Below are positions 36,729-48,100 of a stretch of 64,000 bases of DNA, in pieces (positions within the stretch are counted from its first letter, which is position 1; each line of letters starts with the position of its first letter). The DNA is from Warburgia ugandensis (Eukaryota > Streptophyta > Magnoliopsida > Canellales > Canellaceae), in assembly GCA_035236585.1 (NCBI GenBank), contig CP141126.1, positions 13,963,001 to 14,027,000 of the forward strand, read 5' to 3'. The translations under genes were made by a program, and so were the position numbers. The notes under the pieces are model-generated. The model did not search any database. It had not been told where the DNA came from and saw only the letters and a program-made list of their open reading frames with translations.

Positions 36729-36896
36729 CGAGAGTTAGTCCCACATCACTAGGGGAGGAGTTGTGGGCTGTTGATAAGAGTTCGGGGTGACTCTACCAGT
36801 AACGACACGTTTTACCTAAGCAACTGGGTAAGAACAAAGCCATGACTGCTGGCGGTATATGGGCGCTGTCACTGGATGAGCCTCCCGGCTATTACA
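36729..36896 (+). repeat. TRIM LTR 3
   Basis: CGAGAGTTAGTCCCACATCA to GGCTATTACA, 168 bp. It is the right-hand terminal LTR, followed by TGATA and without a primer-binding site. Confidence 0.85.
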
Positions 36897-36901
36897 TGAT
36901 A

Positions 36902-39045
36902 GTTGGCTTTATATCATCTCATTCTATACTATATGCCCTTATCACTCTTTCGACGTTATCGCATGAGGAGGGCTATTCTCCTCCAATCAATAAATTACAT
37001 TTTATTTAAAAATATATACACCATTATTGATAGTGGTCAAAACCTTTGAAAGAAGTTCCAATTGTTTAAGTAATGTGATCAAATTAAAATAAAAAATTTC
37101 AAATGCTGCAAAGATCTAACTAGCACACTTTCTTGAACTACTAGACATCCAAAAGCAAGATATATAGATAAGCATATCAAATCATCCAAAGGCAGGGTGC
37201 TTTCATGTAAAAGTGGGTGACTTGATTATATTGTTTGTATGGAGTACACCTACGTAGCAAGCTAGCAACTTGCTTGTTTAAGGGAGAAGTACAAACCAAT
37301 GTGTGGCATGTGGCATTTTTTCCTTTGGACATCAGAAAAAACTATTAGACATAAACTAAGAGTTCCAAAGGAAAAGTGCCAACATGGTATTTATTGATTT
37401 GTACTTCTCCCTAAAACCAAATGCATTTTGTCCTTCTTTTTTCTTATTTTAGGGCTTTAATTCAATATTTCTCCCATTCATTTGATGATCACGAGAACTT
37501 CATAAAAGATACATTTCACCCAAGAAAATGATGGGATCCTATATGTTGGAGGCACATAATATTCCCTCAAAAATAGAAACAAGGCATATGAGTACCGTCC
37601 CTCCAATTTTTGAGTGATCCATTTTATTTATCGAATTCATCATCCCCTAAGACAGGTACATAACAAAAATCTAGTGTAATTAATAAGCCAATTTAATTAA
37701 TTAAGTTATGATCCCATGACCACGAATTTATTTTTTTATTTTATTTAGAACTTTGTTTAAATAGAGACATAACATATTCTAGTTTCAACTTTTGACATCA
37801 ATTGAAGAAAATTTATAAACTTGCAAACTATCCCTCTCTCTTTCTTCTTCTTCCCCACCCCTTTCTCAAGTGGACCGTAACAAGGCCAAGACTCAACTAT
37901 TTCTCTCTAATAAGTACTTATTCATTCTTTCTTTAAACTTCTTCTTGTTCTATTTTCTCTTCTAGACTTCTTTTCTCACTTTCCACTTCTTCAAATTTTC
38001 CCAAAAACTTTTATTCTATTACTCCATCCTTTTTCTATAAAACCCTAAATTAGATTGGTTTGATGCTAAAATAAGTGAAATCTCAAAGAAAACTCACTCT
38101 TATTGAGGTTTTTATCTCAAGATTCTTTGCAATATTTATATTATACATTTACTCTTGGCTGCCTATTGTTTGATTCATATAGTAAATGATGTTATTAGTG
38201 GTGCTTGAGATGAAGTGAGCTAGCTAAAGATGAGATGACTCAAGCTAGATTGAGATTATTCAAATTTGGGATGAGATGACTAAAAGTTCAACTTAACAAT
38301 GAGCCAAGATGCGATGCTTTTCATCTCAAAACACCACCAACAATTGATATGGCCCCTCTCAAGTCAACTCACTCCATCTCAAGCACCACTAATACACATT
38401 TAGATGTATCTAATTTTGTTTGTTTAAATTTTCAATAAATAAGTGTCGAAACTGAGAAAATTTAGATACTATGTAATATCCCACCTATCCAGTACCCTGA
38501 GATGGACTAGTGCTAATAGAAAAGGAATCTTTGTTATGTATCATCCATACTGCGAGAGCAAAGGCCCACTATAGTGGTTTCTATTGGTTGAGATTTTTTA
38601 TATCACTTCATCTTGCAAGGGAGAACTCAATGAATGGAATGGATTCACCCAAAATTTAAGGGATGGACAGGCATGCCCTACTATTTTTTGAAAAAAATAT
38701 GTGCTTCTAAAATATAGGAATGTGGTATAGAAGTGGGGTAGGACCACCAAAATCGATTCCAAGCACCATACCATAGGAGTCAGCCAAAACAAGTAGAAGA
38801 ATGATAAACTAACATCACTACATTATTGATGTGGTCTAGCAACCACATTTTTTGGAGCCTATGTTTGAATGATTGAACCCATTCATCTCATTGCTCCGTA
38901 TTTTTTATGTTTTATGGATTAAAAAGTGCATGACTTGGATGTATCTAACATCTAAAAAGCATCCGACAAAGTTTGCTTGAAAACAAATAGTTTAGAAACT
39001 TTACAAACAACACATGAATTTCTTACACTCTAGCATATGATTTTT
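36902..39045. other. AT-rich intergenic region, no supported gene
   Basis: No coding or structured feature is recognised in about 2.1 kb. Confidence 0.5.
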
Positions 39046-39049
39046 TCTC

Positions 39050-40245
39050 TAAGAAATGTGAATGGAGAATCTCCTCCACCAAATCAACCTCCGGAACCTA
39101 GAGACGACCCTCATCACCAACAACTTAAAGTGAGCCCCAAACGAGACAATGCCTTGAAAACCCAATCTGTTTGGAGGTAAATAAAAACTCTTCTCCAAGA
39201 TACTTAAGAACAAACCATCATCAATGGAACGTGTCTCAACAAACACTTGCGAGACAAGAGAAGAGGATTTATTGGTAGATATCTTTGAAAAAGATGATTT
39301 ATTGTAAGGAATGGAGAGGTGGAAACTCACTCTAAGAGGGGAAGTTGTTGACTGTATTGGGTCTTAAATATTTATAATAGAAAGGTACAATTATGATGAT
39401 TGAAGCTGATATGAAGGTTATTTATTTAGCACGATTCTTTGCCTTCAAACTCTTTAGGCAGGAGGATTACATTAATGCCCTAATGAATGGACCATGGATA
39501 ATTGTAAGTTCTTACTTAGCTCTACAAAAGTGGACCCCCACCTTCTCCTCTACAAGAAGCCAACTTACTAAGACTCCCGTATGGGTTAGGGTGGCAGGCC
39601 TTCTGATGGGTTATTGGACAGTTGAGGCGTTTACACAATAGCCTCGAAGGCCAAAAAACCAACAAAGACCGATGACATTTTGGGCCAAATGACTGAAGAA
39701 AACCCAGAAAATGTGAGGGGCACCTTTGTGCAATTTTGTGATGAGGTTGATACCACTGGATTACTTGAATCAAGGACCTTCCTGGGGGATTCACCAAATG
39801 CTTCTCTACCAAGGCTATCTACAAATTATAGAATTGTGGGACACCTCAGCAAAAACTACAAAACATAGAAGATGCCAACACGACAGGAGATGAAAAAATC
39901 AAAAGGTATAATGAGTCAAAGGCAAAGGAGGCAAGGGAAATGGAGCAAAAATATGGACAGCGGAATACAGCTTAACACCATTGAGGAGCAAAGATACGAC
40001 CAACAAAACCATTGTTGAGATCCTCAAACCGTTTTGCCCCACTGAGACCAAATCCAGCAGAGAAAGGTAGTGAAGAAAAACCAACACAAGTTTGTCTCTT
40101 CCAAGTCAGAAGAGTCAAAAGGTGAGGGATTCATGAAAAGTTGTCTTTTCGCACAACTTATGAAAGGTGAATCCATAGTAGGCCAAACCAGTGTAGCAAA
40201 TCCAAGATTTGAGATATTGACATGTCTTCTTTTAAGTTGTGACAT
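39050..40245 (+). pseudogene. LINE ORF1 (gag-like, DUF4283) remnant
   Basis: The clearest part, 39393-39641, translates to FAFKLFRQEDYINALMNGPW followed by SYLALQKWTPTF and TPVWVRVAGL. This is the DUF4283 domain of plant L1-type ORF1 proteins, which bind nucleic acid. Upstream (39055-39180) is a Pro-rich N-terminus (NGESPPPNQPPEPRDDPHHQ) broken by stops. Downstream (39780-39870), LSTNYRIVGHLSKNY resembles a decayed zinc-knuckle region. Inactive. Confidence 0.75.
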
Positions 40246-40494
40246 ACTATTTTAAATGCCTCTGCAAGTAAGGAGAGAGAGACCTCTAACTCCCACAGTT
40301 TGATGCTTTAGGATTAATTCCATGTGCTTCTGCATGTCCTTTCATCATAACCCCTTGCTTTCCCTTTCCCCTTTTCAATATACCTTCTGTATTTTTTTTT
40401 CAAACCCTTCAAAGATCATATCACTTTCACAATCGTCCCTCGAAACCTTGTCATCATGTTCCAAATCCACTATATATCATTCATCTGATTCTGA

Positions 40495-40875
40495 TCCCAA
40501 CATGATTACAGAGGATTGAACCAGCCGCACGCTTTGTTCCCAATTCGGATTATGATCCAAAGAGTTTCTCCGGTTAGAATAAATTTGAGTGAACTCTCAC
40601 AAAAACCTTCAACTAAAAGCAATAACATTTCGAATCAGTTATCCCCAAAACAATCAATTTCAGAAGACGATGAGGGAGAGGAGGAACGGACTTTCTCTGT
40701 CCGTATGGTTTGTCCAATGTGCAGGTGGAAGGGACTTCCTCGTCATAATCAGATAATTAACATATCTTTGGATGACGAATCTGGAACAGGAGGTGATGAC
40801 TCTGTACCGAGAAACGTGAAGAATAATGCGGGCAGTGGACCAAATTCTCCCTCGGGTTTCCATGCAACATGCTGA
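40495..40875 (+). other. Unrecognised open reading frame between LINE remnants
   Basis: An uninterrupted frame of about 126 codons with no ATG near its left edge. It contains a Ser/Lys-rich stretch, an acidic run (SISEDDEGEEER), a CPMCRWKGLPRHNQ motif with one CxxC pair, and a Ser/Gly/Asn-rich tail. I do not recognise the family. Codon use and composition are less AT-rich than the flanks. It may be an exon fragment of a host gene carried in, or a LINE segment I cannot place. No intact gene is claimed. Confidence 0.35.
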
Positions 40876-41041
40876 TCATACTTTCTGCGAAGGAAACCAG
40901 GCTGCCGATAGTTGGGCAAATTTTGCGTGTTCACATTGTAGAATCCTTGTCTGGCGGGATGTGCCCCGGACTTCATTATTTCTATATTGTCTGACGATGC
41001 TAGAGAAACTTTCTACCCCTGGAGTTTGTAATTTTGTTTAA
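40826..41041 (+). pseudogene. LINE RNase H C-terminal fragment
   Basis: The translation has HADHTFCEGNQAADSWANFA followed by a Trp/Pro tail (LVWRDVPRTS) and CNFV before the stop. This is the C-terminal end of the RNase H domain of plant L1-type LINEs (consensus H..REGN..AD.LA). It lies downstream of the ORF1 remnant, so the two may be ends of one internally deleted LINE. Confidence 0.75.
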
Positions 41042-41579
41042 TTTCTTCTTTTATAATATTTTCCTATGGTTTACGATAAAAGGAAAAGTTTTAGCGTTCC
41101 TTCAAATGCCCAGGGACTTTCCCATTATCGTAAACGAAGCCAGATACTTTGTGCGGCTAGGCAAGTGATGTGATCATTCTGCCATTTGGGAAGCCATAAC
41201 AGTATTGGCATATCACCGAGATCCGAAACTGGGCATCAAACTCTCCCTATCTCATATGGACTTGAGTGTAAACGAAGGCACCGGATATTATCGTTTCTTC
41301 ATCGGAACGAGACCAAGAGAGGCTCGCCGTTGCAGAAAAGGTTGCTAAGCTTTGTACATACAGCCGAACACGGCGCCTCTTATGCCCACTCCTCGTATGT
41401 CTATATGCCAATATAACTAGTCGAAGTCGAATTTAACACTTGGAACGAGAGGGGGGAACACTAAAAGCCAGGCATTTTCGTCTATGGAAAAGAAAGACAG
41501 GTCCAGCGAACGTGCGGAAGACGCACAGCAAGGAAGCGACAGGCATTCCGGCGGAGAAATACAGGATGGAGCAGCTATT

Positions 41580-41600
41580 GACGCGTGTTTTAAACGTGTC
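41580..41600 (+). promoter_or_regulatory. ABRE plus CE3-like coupling element
   Basis: GACGCGTGTT (CE3-like, 41580-41589) lies five bases from ACGTGTC (ABRE core type, 41594-41600). Such pairs are bound by ABI5/ABF-type bZIP factors in ABA-induced promoters. They lie upstream of a TATA box and ahead of a gene that itself encodes such a bZIP. Confidence 0.5.
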
Positions 41601-41693
41601 GCCACGCCTCTCGACTAGCCCTCTGAGCGGACTTCAGCCCTTCATTTAACTGAATTTGATTGTGCCCGCAGTGGGACCATGGACCTTGACAAA

Positions 41694-41700
41694 TTATATA
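41694..41700 (+). promoter_or_regulatory. Candidate distal TATA box for the bZIP gene
   Basis: TTATATA in AAATTATATACGAGG. About 30 bp downstream starts a CT-rich leader (41718-41760) ending CTG|GTGAGA, a good splice donor at 41761. With the acceptor at 45088 this would give a 3.3-kb 5' UTR intron. Inferred, not shown. Confidence 0.4.
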
Positions 41701-41760
41701 CGAGGCGGAGGAGGGCGTTCGAGTAGCTCTCAACTCTCTCTCGCTCTCTGTCTTTTCCTG

Positions 41761-44461
41761 GTGAGAAAGCAAAACATCTCTCTTTCTCACTCTGAGTCTG
41801 AATTTTTTCCCCTCTTTCACTTTCTTCATCCGCTTTATCTTTCCTTTATTTTCGCTCTTGTTGTAGGCAGTTACAGGAGATAACTCTCTTCAATGCATTA
41901 TATCCATGGAGAGGTTCAGAATAATGCGCCCTTGCATGAGTTTTGGACACTGAATTTGGAACAGAAATCGTAGATCGTCTCTAAGAACTTCGTTAATATT
42001 AGTAAGGAAAGCTCTAGACACCAATACAATGGTTGCCTCTCGGAGACGGACTGACTCAGGTATACCAAATGTTTTCTTGCTTACTTTTGCTAATTGAGAT
42101 GTTGTTTTGTCTTGTATCCATGGAAACGATTGGTTTGAAAAACCTGATTCCAATTCTTGAACTTCTTCTGAAATAGAAGAAGATCTTGCACTGTCATACT
42201 TTTTACAGACCTGATCTTGCTTAGGATGAGTGCCTCTTCTTCCGGCGTTGAGATTTCAAGCATTTAGCAGACGTTTTAGACTCCTGATCTCTATTTCAGT
42301 TCTTGTTGTTGTCCCCTTTTTAATTTTCTGTGTTTTATTCGTGTTTAACTCTAGATGCAGAGTCTCAGTTCTTTCTTACATACAAGAAATTTTTGTTTCC
42401 TGATTTAGGGATGTTTTAGCGGAGCTGTCATTCTCTTACGGAGTCCTCGAGTACGAACAACAAAAGAAATGAGGGAAAATTTGCATATAAAAAAACGAGG
42501 AATCTTTCAGTTGTTGAGGAACAGTTTTTCTTTTCCAATTACCAACTTATTCCAATTTTGGAAAAAATAGATCAGAAATTTTATGTGAAAAGGACCTCCA
42601 ATATTGTTTCCAAACAGCCAACAGGCAGCCGCACTTTCTAAAATATCGGACGGTTGCAGGGCTAGCGTGCAATCACAATTTTGATGTTCTCTATTTCTTT
42701 CATTATCCTAGTTCTAATTAGAATTTTCGGTGATTTTTAGCTGCATGGGTTGTTGATCTGTGGGGCACTGGATATGGATTTCTATTCATAGACAACGCCA
42801 CAGTTTGAGCAATCTTTCCCGTGGGGTTTTCCCGGTAGTAATTTGCAGTTGCTAATATCTAGGCCTTGATAAAATGGAATGGATCTGCTGTAAGCCAGGT
42901 GGTCATCACCAAATGCATCTGAACCGGACACCATGAGCCACGTATAGCCTGCGAGGAAAACGAAGATATTCCTTTGAATGGTGGGGAGATAAGTTAATTA
43001 TTCTTGTTTCGGTAGTGGTGGCGGTGTTTTCAACTGATAATAAAAGGATTCTGGCACCAAAAGAAGAAACTGATTGTGCTAAGGATCGGCTTTAGTGGAC
43101 CATGAGTAGAAATACTTACTAGTTTTAGATGATCCTGCTCATCCGACGGGGTAGATGACTCTCATAGAAGAGACAAATGATTGTCTCTTTCCGTGGTCAA
43201 AAGTCTACAGGAAAATAAAGGAAATTAGAAGATATAGACCATCCTTTGTATCAAACATGGTGGACTCCATTGATGCGTCCATACATAGTTTCCATGCATA
43301 CAATAATTTCACAAACATGACGTAGAGCGCCGTGCAAGAACCACCGAGATTATCTATAGGGCAACTGATTAGCAAGCACTCCTTGGAAAAGAAAAGAGAG
43401 AAAGAAGATTAGTATTTATTGGAGTTTTGAACCATTGGAAAAGAAAAAAAATATGATAAAATATTGTGCAACTAGTGTTCCAAAATCCCCGCCCAAATGA
43501 CATTCTTTTCGTCACCCTCACGTTGTGATTTTTGTTCTAAAAAGCCAGAGTTATCAGATGATGGAGCTAGATGTCAATCAAAGGTGGGGGCACAACGTTA
43601 AAGTGGGCTTCACAAGATCAATTACCATGGCCATTGTATGATAATAGAATTTATCAAATTGAGTCCTACTGAACATACAAGATGTATCCACTGGGGGAGC
43701 AAATCTCTTGATTATACCCAAAAGAAATTTCATTTTTGTGCCTCTAAGTTTGCGCTGTTTTTATATTTAAACAGAAAAGTTTTCAAAACATCACATTTAT
43801 GTTCTAATATTGTTTTAAGTGACTTAATTAAGGGCTCGAGCCATCTATTCGTCAATTAAAGGGGCAAAACGATTCAAAAAGTTTTGAAAGTGATTGATAT
43901 AGTCTTAGATTGGAGATAAATTTTCAAAATCATGTTCTTTTCAAAAAACCATTAAAACTTTACATTTGTGAGCTAATGTTGCTTTAAGTGACTTAATTAA
44001 GGACTTTCTTCTGCTATTCTCAATTAAAAGGGCAAAACAATCCAAAAAGTTTTGAACATGTCTGATATAATCCCAGATTGGAGTCAAAATTTTCAAATAA
44101 AAACCAGGAAACCAGAATCTGGTTATGATGGTTTAAGATTTGAGATTTTTTCAAAAACTCAAATAATCTCGAAAATGATGGATCAAGATTTGAGATTTTG
44201 TCAAAAACTCAAACACCTGCCCAAAAAGAATTTAAATCTATCTCTGTGACTTCTTTAAGATAGAAAGTAATACTTCTGTATCTTCCCTTCCACATGTATG
44301 CTCATTCAAGCTCTGCAGCAAGTTTTTTTAATATAGATTTTGATAGCAGCCAGTTAGGTGTAAATTTTATTTTGCATTTGGTGGTTTTTTAGGATTTTCA
44401 TTGAGTGAGGAATTAGGGATGGTGGGTTTTGTCAAGTAACAGCGGCAGTAGAAGATTGATC

Positions 44462-44552
<91 letters not shown>

Positions 44553-44900
44553 CATCTCCAGAAGATGTCCACCCCAGAGGTTTAATTAATAAAAGTTCAT
44601 CATGGGTTGAAGGCACCCTAAGAGATGCCAGCATTCTGATCATTCAAATGTGATTTATCCCAACGGAAATCCTTTATGATGAAATCATTTATGGAGACTT
44701 GGTAGTAGATGATAGAACAAGTGCGGATCTTAGCCATTGTTCAAGTAATTTGGTGGTTAGCATTATCTGGTGAGTATAATTTTTAGCTTATGTATCCTAG
44801 ATGTTGGGACCCATCATGTATCCTAGCAGAAGGAAGGGATTGGACCATGTTGATATCATATTAGTCGCCTCAACTAAGGCTTTCTCAGGGTTTGATCGTC
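41761..44900. other. Non-coding upstream region of the bZIP gene
   Basis: Candidate 5' UTR intron or distal promoter. It holds a tandem duplication of about 169 bp (near 43760-43925 and 43930-44095, sharing AAGTGACTTAATTAAGG) and a GA microsatellite. No other gene is recognised. Confidence 0.5.
44465..44550. repeat. (GA)n microsatellite
   Basis: About 43 GA units, roughly 580 bp upstream of the bZIP start codon. Plant GA tracts near promoters can be bound by BBR/BPC GAGA-binding factors; no such role is shown here. Confidence 0.97.
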
Positions 44901-44912
44901 TATATATATAAA
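44901..44912 (+). promoter_or_regulatory. Candidate proximal TATA box for the bZIP gene
   Basis: TATATATATAAAG about 230 bp upstream of the ATG at 45133. A transcript from here could still splice at TTTTGCAG (acceptor end 45088). It would contain an upstream ATG near 44991 that opens a short frame closing before 45133. Confidence 0.5.
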
Positions 44913-45132
44913 GTCTAACGTTTTGTGAGTCAGGAGACCTGACCACACAAAACTTACTTCAATCCATGCAATTCTGTGAACAAGAAGAGGCCATGAGAGG
45001 AACAAATTTTCTAGCATATACGTCGTTATTTATACATGTTCTTTTACTGTTAATCAAACTAAACTCTTATTTCCTTTCTCTTTTGCAGTTTCCAATCTAG
45101 AGAATTAGAATCTACTCATTTCAGCTTCATAT

Positions 45133-48100
45133 ATGCCAAGAAAAAGTGAATCTCCAACCCCCGCCAACCTCAGTAGTCCCCTTTCAAGAACCACAAACAT
45201 GGGAAGCCCCGAAAGCCTCAACATCGTCGAGGAATCAGGACTACCAGATGAGTATTCGATGGCGCTGGACTTTCCTATGGCCAGACAATCCTCAATCTAC
45301 TCCCTTACCTTGGACGAGTTCCAGAACACTTTATGTGAGCCAGGGAAGAACTTTGGTTCGATGAATATGGATGAATTTCTCGCAAACATATGGACTCATG
45401 AAGAAAGCTATGCAGTATCTTCTGTTGGGGACGGAGGAGGCCAAAAACATGATGGTGGAGAGACAGCAGCGGAGAGAAACCTGCTTAGTAACGAACAAGC
45501 TAGCGGGTTGCACAGACAAGGCTCTTTTACGATCCCAGCCCCTTTATGCAGCAAAACAGTAGACGAAGTCTGGTCCGAAATCCATAACCTGCAATATCAA
45601 CGTTATACGATTGCCATCACCAACGGTGGAAACCCAGGAAGCACTGGTCGACAGCCAACCCTTGGAGAAATGACTCTAGAGGACTTTCTTATAAAGGCAG
45701 GGGTAGTTCGGGAAGGTAATGCTCTTGGACCTTCTTCTTCTAATACTGTTCCCAAGCAGCAATATGGAGTTTATCAGAATAACAGCAGCAATCCACCAAC
45801 CATGGAATCTAATTTTGCAATGGTCGGGCATGGAAAGGATTTCGGTTTCCAAAAACAGCATTCCGGCATGCCTGGCGGTATCGGGGGATACCAAGGTTAT
45901 CTTTCACAGCAGCCTCCTCCTCCTCAGGAGGGAGGTGTTATTGCTGACGGGTCCCACTATGGTGGGAATGGGAAGAGAAGTGGGGGTTTTCCGGGCGCTT
46001 ATGCCGGGCAGATGCCAAATGGAGGCGGAATGGTACCTCCGGCCAGCTTCGGTGCCCCAGCAAGTCCCGTCTCACCCGAGAGAAAGGGCTCCAGTCACAT
46101 GGATAACTCTGGGAATCAGTATGGAATAGAAATGGGTCAGGTCAAAGTTGGAAGGAAGAGGATCGTGGATGGCCCCGTTGAAAAGGTGGCTGAAAGAAAG
46201 CAACGTCGGATGATAAAGAACCGGGAGTCCGCTGCCAGATCTCGAGCACGAAAACAGGTAGGCTTCTTCTATTTTACGTGGTGGTTTGTGAGTCATTGAA
46301 AACGGAAGATAATCCGCGATCTTCTTGTCTTCTACCTACAGTTTCACCTTCCTTAGTGCGAACTCATGTTAACCATTACTACCGTAGTTTCTGCAGTCCG
46401 CTTGAAGTTTTAAGTAGAAGCTGGAGTCCTTGATTCCTGCATTGGGGGTCGTTCTTGGCAGTAGACGTTCTATTTGATTCAAATTAATCTTCATATGTGA
46501 TTGTTTTTTGACATGGACGCTCAGTACTTCAGGTTTCGGATTTGAATATAAATCTCATTATGGATCAGTCGATGGATAGTCTATACTTGAATTGACATCC
46601 AACACATAGATGTCGTGGATAAGTCTGAAGCTAGTTCTCACATTACCACAATCGGAGTAGCATGCTGTGTAACAGTGAGGTCGGTCTGTTCCTTAATCAA
46701 CCAAAGCGAAGAGGTGCTTAGCTAAAGCACTGCTTTACCAGAAGTAACTTATTTGGAACTACAACAACGTTACACAGGACTAGATATGGGAAAGGACATC
46801 TCTTGTTTTGGAACATCTATTGAGGATAACCTCGTTGGGGGATTAGAGGAGTGAGTCTTGGGGTGATCTGCAATATATTCGTAAATAAAAGAATCCGAAG
46901 AATGGAAAATATACAACTGAATACAATAGTAAGCTGTTTTAGGATCTAGGCAAGTTTCAGCAAGATCTATGTCATTCATGTTGTTGACTAACTCATAGAC
47001 ATATCTCCAAAAAACCATCCCTATTGAATGATCATATTCTATATTACTTTTGATAAAAAATCGTGAACATTGATTTTAAATATTGAAAGACATTTAGCAA
47101 GAGTCATCTGATTGGCGTGGGGGGAAGGACAACAAGATGGGCGCATAGATCTTGCTGAAAACATGCCTAGATAGGAGCTTCAGTTTATCATCTCTTTTAG
47201 AGATTGTCAATAGTAATAATGAAAATAATGAAAATTTATTGCTGAAGTGTATATCTATTGAGAAGGATAGAGATATCCTTCTAGTATTGGATGTTATAGT
47301 TCACTACCTCTTTACAATTTACAAACGGTTTCTAACAATCCCATAGAGAGAACTCCATTACAAAAGAAACATTAGGAACTATCTCTAACTAATGGTTTTG
47401 AAACTTAGGTCTGGCCAGTCCCCATACACCATAGGCAATGATATTAACTAATAGGACATGTATAAATGTAGCAAAATATGGACAATACTCATTTAACAGG
47501 GCTTGTTTAAATTTGGAATAGGACTAAAGCTAGGTTAGTCGTGTATGGTTGTGTAGGACATTCTGAGACCAGGACCATAGCTTGGCCCAAGATGCCAGCC
47601 TTTATGCCGCTGACTTCTCCCTCAGTAATTCTATTGAGCCAAAATACAGATTGGAGACTATCAGGAGTCATGGTTACCAGTTACTAGTTACCAGTCTAGG
47701 ATAAGTGTCTCTATTGTCATTACACTAGAACTTCGACAGTGAGTGGACGGTCAATGAGATAAATGTAAGAATGTCTAACATGTAAATGATCTTATGAGAT
47801 AGTGGTACATTCTCTCTTTAAGTAGATTTCCAATTTCTATATCTTTCCCATCATTATATAACAAAGAAAAATTTTCTATCTCGGTGACTCCATCCCTACC
47901 ATCAAAGTATATAAGTTGTATTTATAAGTCAACAAATGTCTAGTATAGTTGGTCACAGACAACTCGGCATCTTCCCTAAAATGTGTTTTGTTGTAGGTTT
48001 GAGTCACCACTTTCTCCATAGCCTAGGATTAGGTTTTGAGGCATATGTGAGTGAGAAAGTGTGGGTGATTTAGGATTCAATATGGTCGGGATTTTCTAAC

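Larger units (their letters stand above)
35644..36896. mobile_element. TRIM retrotransposon array with inverted left end
   Basis: Four LTRs of one family: 35644-35834 (-), 36019-36187 (+), 36363-36553 (+) and 36729-36896 (+). The first two plus LTRs are each followed directly by a tRNA-Met type primer-binding site (TGGTATCAGAGC) and then a non-coding internal region of about 160-180 bp. The whole is flanked by TGATA on both sides. No protein is encoded, as expected for TRIMs, which rely on other elements' enzymes. Because the left LTR is inverted, both outer termini are the U5 end (TGTAATAGCC...GGCTATTACA). Confidence 0.8.

Noticed and set aside
44413-44653. Arg-Glu / Ser-Leu repeat frames
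   Set aside because: Produced by the GA microsatellite upstream of the bZIP gene.
45719-46129. 136-codon frame overlapping bZIP exon 1 in another frame
   Set aside because: Shadow of the bZIP exon; no independent domain.
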